Part shown: piece by piece, positions 53,179 through 62,141 of the stretch
How the letters are laid out: the number at the start of each line of letters is the position of its first letter
Position numbering within the stretch: position 1 is the stretch's first letter
The notes under the pieces: generated by a model
What the model saw: only the letters and a program-made list of their open reading frames with translations
The model's database searches: none
What the model was told of the DNA's origin: nothing
Position numbers and translations under genes: made by a program
Assembly (NCBI GenBank): GCA_012932865.1
Contig: SAXG01000055.1
Location: forward strand, 248,001-312,000
DNA: 64,000 nt
Source of the DNA: Amylostereum areolatum
Lineage: Eukaryota > Basidiomycota > Agaricomycetes > Russulales > Stereaceae
Direction of reading: 5' to 3'

Positions 53179-53580
53179 ATGGAAGATTGGCGCTCGCAAG
53201 TACAAGAATTCATCCCCATCAGCCACGACACTATCATCTCCCTCATCAACGAATCTAAAGACCCTTGGGCCTGGCACAATTGGAAGGTCGCCCTCGGCGT
53301 AGAAGAACTTGAAGACTCCATCATAGACATCCACTTCTATCGCCTCAAAATAAGCGAACAAGGAAACGGAAACCTCTACGTCTACTCCTGCCCATACGTC
53401 ACCTACCGCTACAAACTCGAGCAACCCCCAAAATCCTTCTACGCGCCCAACGAGAAAATACCAGTAGACACTCGACACACCCACCGCCTCCTTACACCAG
53501 GCAACACCCCCAGCCCCACACCAGAGCCAGAGGTCATCGACCTCACCCAGCCAGAGGTCATCGACCTCACCCACTTATAA
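53179..53580 (+). CDS. A2 ORF0 with tandem VIDLT motifs
   Basis: Same 133-codon protein as A1 ORF0 with only a few substitutions; both EVIDLT copies and the TAA at 53578-53580 are preserved. The downstream frame is open and ATG-less to 53886, then becomes gag. That two separate copies keep both the stop and the open downstream frame shows the source element had this structure. Confidence 0.6.
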   Translation: MEDWRSQVQEFIPISHDTIISLINESKDPWAWHNWKVALGVEELEDSIIDIHFYRLKISEQGNGNLYVYSCPYVTYRYKLEQPPKSFYAPNEKIPVDTRHTHRLLTPGNTPSPTPEPEVIDLTQPEVIDLTHL

Positions 53581-53886
53581 ACAATTCCCTCGTTCGGACT
53601 CAACGGCTCCGACTCCAGTTCTGACTCCGACACCGACGTTGAGGACGAAAACTGCTACATATATCCCCTCCCTCTAGGCTTCACTGAACGAGGAAACGAC
53701 TTCTTTGTCCAACTCGGAGACACCACTGTCGAAGTCGCCTTTGTAGCAACCCAAACAAGTGGCATCAGTTGGTACTTCGCCAACGAAAGCCAAGACGACC
53801 TCACTGAAGCCGACTTCAACCTCATCGCCGCCTCCGCCCTACCGCCTGTCACCGACGAAGACTTCTCCAACCTCGACGAACCAATC

Positions 53887-55143
53887 ATGGCTGCCCAGTG
53901 GATCCGCACCGACCCCCAACCCCCTCTCCCCGCCGAACTTGCCAACTGCACCGAAATCGGTGGAACATGGAACATCGTCATCGGCCAAACTGGCTCTCCC
54001 ATCCAACACATGAATAACGGCACCGACGATGCCTGGCTCATGGAAGTAAATGGCCAATGGGTCGCCATCCCTGCCGTGCTTGTTGCTGCCCTCAACCTGC
54101 CACCCCCCACCGTCAACGTCACGGCCCCCCCCATCACCGTCAACCCCCCCGCGGTCACTGTTAGTGCCCCAGCCGCCGCCGCCGCCAGACCCCCCCGAAA
54201 GAAAGTCCACGCGAAAACTCCTGAAGGCTTCTCTGGGAAACGAGAGGACTTCAATGACTGGATGCGGTCGTGCGAGGAATACATGCGAGCTGCTGAGGAT
54301 GACCTCGTGACGGACAAGGACAAAGTCCTCTTCATTCTCACCTACATGACGGGGGAGGCAGCACGCACCTGGAAGGCCGAGTATGAGGATGCACACTTGG
54401 CCAATGGAGCCATGGTCGCCTGGGTGGACTTCCACAAAGCACTCAAAGGGGCCTTCACCGACGTCAATGAGCAGCACCGTGCCGCAGTCGAACTGGACGG
54501 GTTCAAACAGACGAAGGGTACCACTGCCCATGAATACTTCGCCAAGTTCGAGCAACTCGCAAGAAAGGCAGGATACTCCACGGCGCAGGACCCTATCCAC
54601 CTCATGCAGCTGCTCAAACACAACGTCTACTATCGGACCATCGACTCCATCTACGACAGCGGTCACGTTCCTCAGAAATATGAGGACCTCAAAGAGCGCA
54701 TCATCCTGATCGACGGTCTGCGACAGGAGCGGGAGGACCTTAAGACCCAGCGCAGTGGACCCGTGCAGAACCAAAAACCCAAAGGACAAGGATCGTCCAA
54801 TGGGCAACAAGGGGGGCAGGTCCCATGGCGCCGCGATGGAACTGGCACGGTGCACGGTGGCAAAGGTCAGCCGATGGACGTCAACCGTGTCGACATCAAG
54901 GGGCGATGCTTCCGCTGCGGACAGAATGGCCACCAGGTGCGGGACTGCAGGGTGGACGTGAAGAACATCCGAGACATGTGGGGGAGGGACCGGTACACGG
55001 AACCACCAAAGCGGGAGGCTCGAGCACAGACGTTCGAGACGCCCACCGCCTGGGCTAGGAGCCTGTCGGCCGAAGATCGGAAAAGCGTGATGGACGCATT
55101 TCAAGCTCAGCCGAAGGTGGAGGAGAAGAAGGAGGGTTTTTGA
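53887..55143 (+). CDS. A2 Gag (418 aa)
   Basis: Same length as A1 Gag, with about three amino-acid differences by eye (for example Q to R, L to F). The CCHC zinc knuckle CFRCGQNGHQVRDC is intact. TGA 55141-55143 follows the heptamer GGGTTTT at 55134-55140, and the hairpin arms downstream are unchanged, so expression of pol should work as in A1. Confidence 0.9.
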   Translation: MAAQWIRTDPQPPLPAELANCTEIGGTWNIVIGQTGSPIQHMNNGTDDAWLMEVNGQWVAIPAVLVAALNLPPPTVNVTAPPITVNPPAVTVSAPAAAAARPPRKKVHAKTPEGFSGKREDFNDWMRSCEEYMRAAEDDLVTDKDKVLFILTYMTGEAARTWKAEYEDAHLANGAMVAWVDFHKALKGAFTDVNEQHRAAVELDGFKQTKGTTAHEYFAKFEQLARKAGYSTAQDPIHLMQLLKHNVYYRTIDSIYDSGHVPQKYEDLKERIILIDGLRQEREDLKTQRSGPVQNQKPKGQGSSNGQQGGQVPWRRDGTGTVHGGKGQPMDVNRVDIKGRCFRCGQNGHQVRDCRVDVKNIRDMWGRDRYTEPPKREARAQTFETPTAWARSLSAEDRKSVMDAFQAQPKVEEKKEGF

Positions 55144-58100
55144 GGGGGCTGACGATGTACACGGCATCTGAAGCCCAAGTTTCTGTTTCTCGCTCGTCTG
55201 GTTTTGTGGCGCCTCGGTGGCCTGGTTCTCGTTTACATATGCGCATTGTTGATTCGGACTGTACTACTACGGGGGATATCCCCATTATGACTTCTCTTAC
55301 GGACTCTATCGGTACGGGCACGTGTCCCGTTGTTATTTTAGATACTCAGGCTTCGATTTGTGAGCCTTCGGCTTTGGATATGGCTTCGGTTTCGGCTTCA
55401 GTTTTGGATACGGCTTTGGATACGGACTCAGTTTTGGATATGGACCCTGTGAAGTCAGGGACAACGCCGTGCGATGGAAGGGGCACGGCGCCCAAATCAT
55501 GTTATATGGCACCTGGAACGGCTCAATGGACGCTTCGTCGCTTAAGGGAAGACAAACCCGAAAGTGCGATTGCAATCCTTCGCATCTGGACACACCACCG
55601 ACGCCGTGACGAGGCTACTTATGAAGCCATCAAGGAAATAACTGGCATGGGAGACGAGTTAGCATGTCAAGCCCTACTAGAGCTTGCCACTCCTATGCAG
55701 TTCATACGCTCCGCCAGCGCCAAGGAACAAACGGTCATTCCCACACAACTGGTGGTAGATTCCAAACGCATTGTCAAAGCTCTCGCACTCCTGGACAGTG
55801 GTTGCACTGGCTCGTGTATCAACACGAAGTTTGTACAGGAAAATCACATCCCCACGCGACGGACTGCTCGCCCAATCCCAGTACGAAATGCAGACGGCAC
55901 TCTCAACACAGGAGGTCCCATCACGGAATATGTCACACTGCGCCTAAATATTCAAGACCATGAAGAAAACATTGACCTGGCGGTCTCCAATCTAGGAGAT
56001 ACGGACCTTTTCATTGGACATGAGTGGCTAAAGAAACACAACCCTCACATCGACTGGAAATCCGGGTCAATTGAATTCGACCGATGCCCTATCAGCTGCT
56101 CTCGTCCCCCTCCCCTCCTCAATATCGATGAGGATGAAGAGGAGGAGGAAGAGCCAGTCCACATAGAAAAGGACGAGCAGCTGTTTGCTTTCGACTGGGA
56201 TGGCTACAAAGCGACATACCACATCCGGACCCATGCATCGGACATTGCAATTGAAGAGCACGCTAAGAAAGAGGAACAGACCTTCTCTGAGCGAGTCCCA
56301 ACGGCGTACCACGAATTCAAGGACATCTTTGACAAAGACGACTTCGACAAGCTCCCTGAGCGACGCCCATGGGACCACGCCATTGAGCTCACTCCTAACT
56401 TCAAACCGGTTGATTGCAAAGTTTACCCCCTCACATTGGACGAGCAGAAGCAACTGGACGCCTTTCTGGAAGAGAACCTGAGATCTGGCCGGATTCAACC
56501 GTCCAAATCACCCATGGCCTCCCCATTCTTCTTCATCAAGAAAAAAGACGGCTCGCTACGTCCTGTGCAGGACTATCGAAAGCTCAATGAGATGACAATA
56601 AAGAACCGTTACCCGCTCCCGCTCATCCAAGAGTTGGTTGACAAACTTAAAGGAGCACGGCACTTTACCAAGCTCGATGTCCGATGGGGGTACAACAATG
56701 TTCGGATTAAAGAAGGGGACGAGTGGAAAGCTGCATTCCGCACGAACAAAGGTCTCTACGAGCCTACGGTCATGTTCTTTGGACTCACCAACTCCCCGTC
56801 TACGTTCCAAGCCATGATGAATGACCTGTTCAAAGACGTGATCCACCAAGGAGTCGTGGTCGTCTATTTGGACGACATCCTCATCTTCACACATACGCTA
56901 GAAGAACATCGTCGAATAGTCAAGGAGGTCCTTCGGATCCTGCGAGAAAACAAACTCTATCTGAAGCCAGAAAAGTGCGAGTTTGAGAAGGCAGAAATCG
57001 AATACCTGGGCATGATTGTCGGCGGAGGAAGGGTTCACATGGATCCAGCAAAGGTCGCAGCAATCACCAATTGGCCAGCCCCCAAAACGAAGAAACAACT
57101 TCAATCATTTTTGGGCTTTTGCAACTTCTACCGTCGCTTTATCAAGGACTTCAGTGGCATTGCTCACCCAATGACTAAACTCACTGGGAAGACGGAATGG
57201 GTCTGGGACACCCCACAGCAGGAGGCTTTTGAGGAACTCAAGCGACGTATAACATCGCAGCCAGTTCTAGCAATCCCTACAGACGATGGACAGTTCCGTG
57301 TCGAGGCGGACTCCTCTGACTATGCCACGGGCGCGGTACTTTCGCAACAACAGGACAATGGCAAATGGCACCCGGTCGCCTTCCTCTCAAAGTCCCTCAG
57401 CGAAGCTGAGAGGAACTATGAGATTTATGACAAGGAATTACTGGCTATCATGACGGCGCTAGAGGAATGGAGACAATACCTCATGGGGGCACGACAGGAG
57501 TTTGAAATCTGGTCGGATCATCGCAATCTCACGTACTTCCGCAAGGCGCAGAAGCTAAATCGGAGACAAGCACGATGGTTAACGGAGCTACAAGAGTATC
57601 ATTGTACGCTACTCCACAAGCCTGGCAAAACAATGGGTAAACCCGATGCTATTTCCCGACTAGCGGGCCTTGAGAAGGGGGAGAAAGACAATGAAAACAT
57701 TGTCCTCCTGAAACCAGAACTCTTTCGCGCCCTCAACCATGCAGGAATTATAACCAATGGACCTGACAATGTCTTCATTGAGCGGATTCAGGAGGCTACC
57801 TTACTCCGAGACCATGCAGTAGAACGCGCCTTAGCACTCAAAGTGAAGGGATGGCTGGAACACGCAGATGGAACGATCACCTGGCAACACAGACTCTATG
57901 TCCCAAGAGACAAAGGACTCCGTGCAGACATCATCCAAGCTCATCATGACGGCCCGCTTGTCGGTCACCCAGGACGATACAAGACCCATGAGCTCATCAC
58001 GCGCAACTACTGGTGGCCTGCCATTAGAGACGATGTCCGGAAATATGTTGAAGGATGTGAGACCTGCCAACGTACCAAGATTAGACATGATCGCATTGCC

Positions 58101-59315
58101 GCTCCACTCCACCCACATGACCCGCCACAAGCGCCTTGGGAGCATGTATCCATCGACTTTGTCATGCCGCTCCCAGTCTCGGATGGAAAAGACGCCATCT
58201 GCAATGTGAACTGCATGGGTACCAAGCAGGTTGTATTCTGGGCCACGACCAAAGACCTAACGGAGGACGAACTCGCCTTCGAGTACCTACGCGAGGTGGT
58301 CCCCCATCATGGAATTCCTAGAAAGATCGTCAGCGACCGTGGCAGCGTGTTTGTCTCCAAATTCACCACAGCATTGTTCCAACTGTTAGGCATTGAAGGG
58401 AACCCGTCCACGGCGTATCACCCTCAGACGGACGGACAGACCGAACGCTCCAACATGACCATGGAAAACTACCTTCGCATCTTCGTCAATCAACGACAGG
58501 ACAATTGGACACGTTACCTCCCACTTGCCATGACTGCACTCAACAACATGGTCCATAGTTCGATTGGGATGTCTCCCAACTTTGCCAACTATGGTCGGGA
58601 ACTCTACCTGGGGACAAACCCTCGACGTGAGACAGACAACCCATCGGCGAACGAGTTTGCACAACGCATGCGAGACATCTATGAGGAAGCCCGCTCTGCG
58701 CTAAAGGCAGCACAGGACGATCAAAAGCGCTTTTACGATCGCAAGAAGGACGAACCAATAGATTACAAAATTGGCGACTTCGTCTGGCTGGAAGCCAAGA
58801 CCAGAGATGGCCAAACCGTAATCAAAACGGCACGTCCTATGCAAAAGCTAGATGACAAGCGCTTTGGTCCTTTCGAAATCCTGGAAAAAGTCGGAGCATC
58901 GGCTTACAAGCTTCGCCTCCCTACATCCTGGTCACGAAAACATCCGGTCTTCAACGAGTCCCTCCTATCTCCACACAACGGTCCCGCCTTTGACAATCAG
59001 AAAGCACCTACACCTCCACCGCCAGAGTTAGTCCAAGGAGAGGAAGTCTATGAGGTCGAAAAGATTATAGACTCCAAGAAGGTTGGTCGCGGCTTCAAGT
59101 ACCTCGTCAAATGGAAAGGCTACCCAGACAATGACAATACTTGGGAGCCTCTCACCAATCTCCAGAATGCCAAGAAACGCATTGACGACTTCCACCGTGA
59201 ACATCCGGGTGCCCCGAAACCTGCACACCTTAATCGTTGGAAACTCCTGTCGGAGGAAGAAACTGGATCTGATTACGACGAGGACGTCAAATCTAAGGAA
59301 GGGGTGATGTCATGA
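55140..59315 (+). CDS. A2 Pol: protease, RT, RNase H, integrase, chromodomain
   Basis: Full 1391-codon pol frame, differing from A1 at roughly a dozen residues. Protease LLDSGCTG, reverse transcriptase VYLDDIL, RNase H VEADSSDYATG, integrase D,D,E residues and the chromodomain YLVKWKGYPDNDNTWEP are all unchanged. It is entered by -1 frameshifting at 55134-55140, so 55140 is not an initiator. It ends at TGA 59313-59315 inside the 3' LTR. The intact state and high identity to A1 suggest an active family. Confidence 0.92.
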   Translation: MRGLTMYTASEAQVSVSRSSGFVAPRWPGSRLHMRIVDSDCTTTGDIPIMTSLTDSIGTGTCPVVILDTQASICEPSALDMASVSASVLDTALDTDSVLDMDPVKSGTTPCDGRGTAPKSCYMAPGTAQWTLRRLREDKPESAIAILRIWTHHRRRDEATYEAIKEITGMGDELACQALLELATPMQFIRSASAKEQTVIPTQLVVDSKRIVKALALLDSGCTGSCINTKFVQENHIPTRRTARPIPVRNADGTLNTGGPITEYVTLRLNIQDHEENIDLAVSNLGDTDLFIGHEWLKKHNPHIDWKSGSIEFDRCPISCSRPPPLLNIDEDEEEEEEPVHIEKDEQLFAFDWDGYKATYHIRTHASDIAIEEHAKKEEQTFSERVPTAYHEFKDIFDKDDFDKLPERRPWDHAIELTPNFKPVDCKVYPLTLDEQKQLDAFLEENLRSGRIQPSKSPMASPFFFIKKKDGSLRPVQDYRKLNEMTIKNRYPLPLIQELVDKLKGARHFTKLDVRWGYNNVRIKEGDEWKAAFRTNKGLYEPTVMFFGLTNSPSTFQAMMNDLFKDVIHQGVVVVYLDDILIFTHTLEEHRRIVKEVLRILRENKLYLKPEKCEFEKAEIEYLGMIVGGGRVHMDPAKVAAITNWPAPKTKKQLQSFLGFCNFYRRFIKDFSGIAHPMTKLTGKTEWVWDTPQQEAFEELKRRITSQPVLAIPTDDGQFRVEADSSDYATGAVLSQQQDNGKWHPVAFLSKSLSEAERNYEIYDKELLAIMTALEEWRQYLMGARQEFEIWSDHRNLTYFRKAQKLNRRQARWLTELQEYHCTLLHKPGKTMGKPDAISRLAGLEKGEKDNENIVLLKPELFRALNHAGIITNGPDNVFIERIQEATLLRDHAVERALALKVKGWLEHADGTITWQHRLYVPRDKGLRADIIQAHHDGPLVGHPGRYKTHELITRNYWWPAIRDDVRKYVEGCETCQRTKIRHDRIAAPLHPHDPPQAPWEHVSIDFVMPLPVSDGKDAICNVNCMGTKQVVFWATTKDLTEDELAFEYLREVVPHHGIPRKIVSDRGSVFVSKFTTALFQLLGIEGNPSTAYHPQTDGQTERSNMTMENYLRIFVNQRQDNWTRYLPLAMTALNNMVHSSIGMSPNFANYGRELYLGTNPRRETDNPSANEFAQRMRDIYEEARSALKAAQDDQKRFYDRKKDEPIDYKIGDFVWLEAKTRDGQTVIKTARPMQKLDDKRFGPFEILEKVGASAYKLRLPTSWSRKHPVFNESLLSPHNGPAFDNQKAPTPPPPELVQGEEVYEVEKIIDSKKVGRGFKYLVKWKGYPDNDNTWEPLTNLQNAKKRIDDFHREHPGAPKPAHLNRWKLLSEEETGSDYDEDVKSKEGVMS
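59295..59304 (+). other. A2 polypurine tract
   Basis: AAGGAAGGGG, 3 nt before the 3' LTR, as in A1. Confidence 0.7.
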
Positions 59316-59785
59316 ACGGTCTATAATTTTCTTTTTACTTTACATCGGTTACACGCTTTAGGACTTATCGACTTATCACCGGTCCGGCTCCACCTTGGCC
59401 CGGACCCGGCTCATCTATATCCCGCCCAGACCCACGTGACTCATCTCGGTCCGGGTCTGACTCCTTTCTCTTGACTCATGCTGTACGATACTGACTCATG
59501 CTGTACGATACTGACTCATGCTGTGCCCTTTTACATACGACTGCTTACTTATACTTGGTCTGCTTACTGATCGCCGTGTATTGGTTGCTTACCTAAGTCT
59601 CTCTCCTCTTGTGTATATAAGGCTCGCTCTCGCTGTACATATCCCTTATCTCGAGCTAGTCAATTCTACCGACTTTGCTTGCTTTCCCTCGTCTGTCGCC
59701 GTGTCTGATCGGCTCCCCTCTATCGTCCTCATCTTCTAGTCAGCTGTGTCGTAACTTGGTGCTATCGCACTAGTCGTTGCTGACA
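59308..59785 (+). repeat. A2 3' LTR (478 bp)
   Basis: Same length as the 5' LTR and with the same triple 20-bp repeat; three transitions separate the two. Confidence 0.95.
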
Positions 59786-59790
59786 CATCT

Positions 59791-59846
59791 ACCCTTGCAG
59801 ATGACATCGCGCTCCAGGCGAAAGCGCGTCTTAAAGGGGGGGGTAA
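59791..59846 (+). pseudogene. element B Pol, last codons after A2, and polypurine tract
   Basis: Continues the B pol frame (T-L-A-D-D-I-A-L-Q-A-K) into the purine tract AAAG(8) at 59833-59843. With eight G the frame reads on into the LTR and stops only at 60154-60156; one more G would place a TAA exactly at the LTR border. Confidence 0.65.
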
Positions 59847-60266
59847 TGTCACGGATCGCTCCATTTCTCTCTTCGTTTGCAGACCTCGTACACGCGACGT
59901 GTCACGGCACATGACTTTCCCTTGCATCACATGCTTCAATGACGTCATTGCCCGGACTTCCGAGCGGGGTTCCGCATCCTTATCTATGACATCACTGCTC
60001 CGGACCTTCGTCCTCCGCCCCATGACTCCTTTCCTATTGTTCCCCCCGCTCGCACCACTATCGCATCGCATCGCACCATCGTTCTCACTTGTATATAAGG
60101 ACAGTGTTTCTCTTCCCTTTTCCCTAGACTGTCCATCTCATCATACGGTACTGTAGCGCACGTTGCACTACCCTAGACCCCGGCACTCTCGAATCTATTT
60201 TCTTCTCGCTCCTCCCATTGTCGCGACTTAGGCGGTTCATCGGTCTCATAAACTGTGTTTCTGACA
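59847..60266 (+). repeat. element B 3' LTR (420 bp)
   Basis: By eye identical to 45612-46031, ending CTGACA before target duplication TCCGT. Confidence 0.95.
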
Positions 60267-60829
60267 TCCGTCGACATTGGACCTACTTGTTCCAACCCGC
60301 AAAGACCCTCTTCCAACAAACTTCGAAGACAACCCTTGGCGCGGACCATCACGAGCTCATGACGTATGCTCGCGCGCAGGAAACAATTGAGCAGATCTTC
60401 GGCATCGAGAAGGACTACCCCGCGCTCTACCACGCGAACTTATCCCCGAGTCTCTCGACAGACCGCTCCCCCCGAAATGTGCGTAAATCCTTGTTTCTCC
60501 TTCCACATTGCTCCCTCCCAACTTATCTGTAGCCGAATCGAAAGTCCCCGCCGTTCAATTTCCTTGCAAACATCCGGCCTTCAAGCTTCAAGCTTCAGGA
60601 TTCGAGGTCTCGGCCTCTACTAATTTCGCCCTTGCTCGCCAGCCAAATCTGCGTGTTCCAAGTCGTGCCACCCATTTACGTTGGTGATGCTATCCACGCA
60701 GCTGCATATGGTGACACATTGGAGCCACAGGTAGAGTGCTCCGAAGACGGGAAAGTGCTCCGAGCAAGCGTTGTCACATCCGTGGCAGAGGGGGCCTCTT
60801 CTTTCACCCTTCCACATGAAGATGTATAG
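60267..60829 (+). pseudogene. unidentified host locus split by element B (right part)
   Basis: Open segments that look like fungal exons: one at about 60272-60475 containing TYARAQETIEQIFGIEKDYPALY, then an intron starting GTGCGT near 60480, then one from about 60640 (QICVFQVVPPIYVGDAIHAA) to TAG 60827-60829. The left flank before 45612 does not extend the first segment in a simple way: a TGA lies 9 nt left of the junction in that frame. So the pre-insertion gene model is unclear. No recognised domain. Confidence 0.3.
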
Positions 60830-62141
60830 AGTGCGCTCGTCGCTCGTTTGGCGGGCGGGCAGCCCGAAATTCAGCTAGATATGGGGCCAAGAACTTCCCC
60901 TTTCAAAGCGTTGGATCCTTGTAAGCGAGATCGAAACAACGGCCGCGTACCGATATAACGGTTATAAGCTAGGTTACTCACTCAGACTCGAGAGCCGGTC
61001 AGGTCTAAGCCCTGTTATATTGAAAACAGGGCAGAAACAATGATAGGAACTGTTGGCGGAATGATGTCGCGAATAAAGGGCCTATGAGGTGACTGCCCCG
61101 GTCGTGCTGCCAATCCAACCAGAGGGTTCTACCGAACGATGAGCAGGCGCCAGTATAAAAGCGAAAAATAGTGAGACATACTATTCCTGAATTCATGTGA
61201 TCGGTAAACGAATTCTACGTGCTCATGCGGAGAAACTTGTCAAGAATGGACATTTAGTCGTTCGTGGCATTTTGGTCGACCACCGCATGAGACACCGTCT
61301 GTGAATGGGTCATGTCGTGAAAAGAAAAGGAGAACACGCTAAGGGCTCACACTAAGGGTTTATGCAAAGAACGCACCAGCGTTGCAGCTTGGCAGAAACT
61401 TCGACGGTGGAAGGGAGGGCAGCGAGAGTTGCGTCCACTGCGGAAAGTGGAAAGTAATAAGAAGGGGTGAAGAAGGGGAAATCGGCGACGGCATTCGGTC
61501 GCCAGAGCCCTCATTGATGCGAGAGAGATAAGAAGCGAGCTGCATAGTCAATAGTTAGGACGGCGACGAATATAGCGAGCACAATGGGAAGCATACGCTC
61601 GCATATGACGGTATTGCCAGCCTGAGCCTTTCGACCTTCAACCTTGATCTCTTCTCGAATCTATGACAAGCTTGGTTTAGTTTCCGGTTTTTAGTTGGCG
61701 GGTATGTAAGTCAAAGCGGTCCGTTGGATGGGGGGCTGTGGTGGACGCGCGGCGTGTGCCGAATACAAGGGCACGTGCCAAACGCGTACACGCGTTTTGG
61801 CTCGTCAAACTTCAAATCGCCGTTCTACCAACCGCCAACCGCCATCCTTCTGTCCTCAGCCCGCCCTACTTAGTGTCTGTCTGTACTTCCTGCTTCGAAT
61901 CTACTTTCTTTCAACAATTTTTTTCGTCGGAGTGAGCGACGTCAAACGGAGGTTTTGAAGGCTGAAACGTGCGAAGAAGGCAACGAACAGGAGGCCGGAG
62001 ATCTTTATAGCAGAGCTTCATAGAACACCGTGAGTCCCTTGCGTGTACATATCCCGACACGGGAACGTGGGCGTGTGCCCAACTCGCAGCGGGAGAAAGC
62101 AACCCATTGCTGGAGAATTCTGTAGGAAATCTTCACAGGCC
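60830..62141. other. intergenic region
   Basis: About 1.3 kb with no supported gene; base composition is mixed and the small ORFs have no motif. Confidence 0.4.

Larger units (their letters stand above)
52230..59785 (+). mobile_element. complete Ty3/gypsy chromovirus, family A copy 2 (A2), nested in element B
   Basis: A 7556-bp element nearly identical to A1. LTRs are 478 bp, 21 bp longer than in A1 because of one extra 20-bp TGACTCA-containing repeat and one further base. The target duplication CATCT is at 52225-52229 and 59786-59790. The two LTRs differ at three transitions, two of which look like CpG to CpA. ORF0, gag and pol are all open, with the same ORF0 stop codon as A1. Confidence 0.95.
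45612..60266 (+). mobile_element. Ty3/gypsy chromovirus, family B, with A2 nested inside
   Basis: LTRs of 420 bp at 45612-46031 and 59847-60266 look identical by eye. The target duplication TCCGT is at 45607-45611 and 60267-60271. Without the nested A2 (7556 bp plus 5 bp) the element is 7094 bp. Order: LTR, 11-nt self-primer site, ORF0, gag, frameshift heptamer, pol with chromodomain, polypurine tract, LTR. Gag has a frame change and the pol end runs into the LTR, so this copy may be defective in spite of its youth. Families A and B are clearly different in gag and LTR but share their architecture. Confidence 0.95.
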
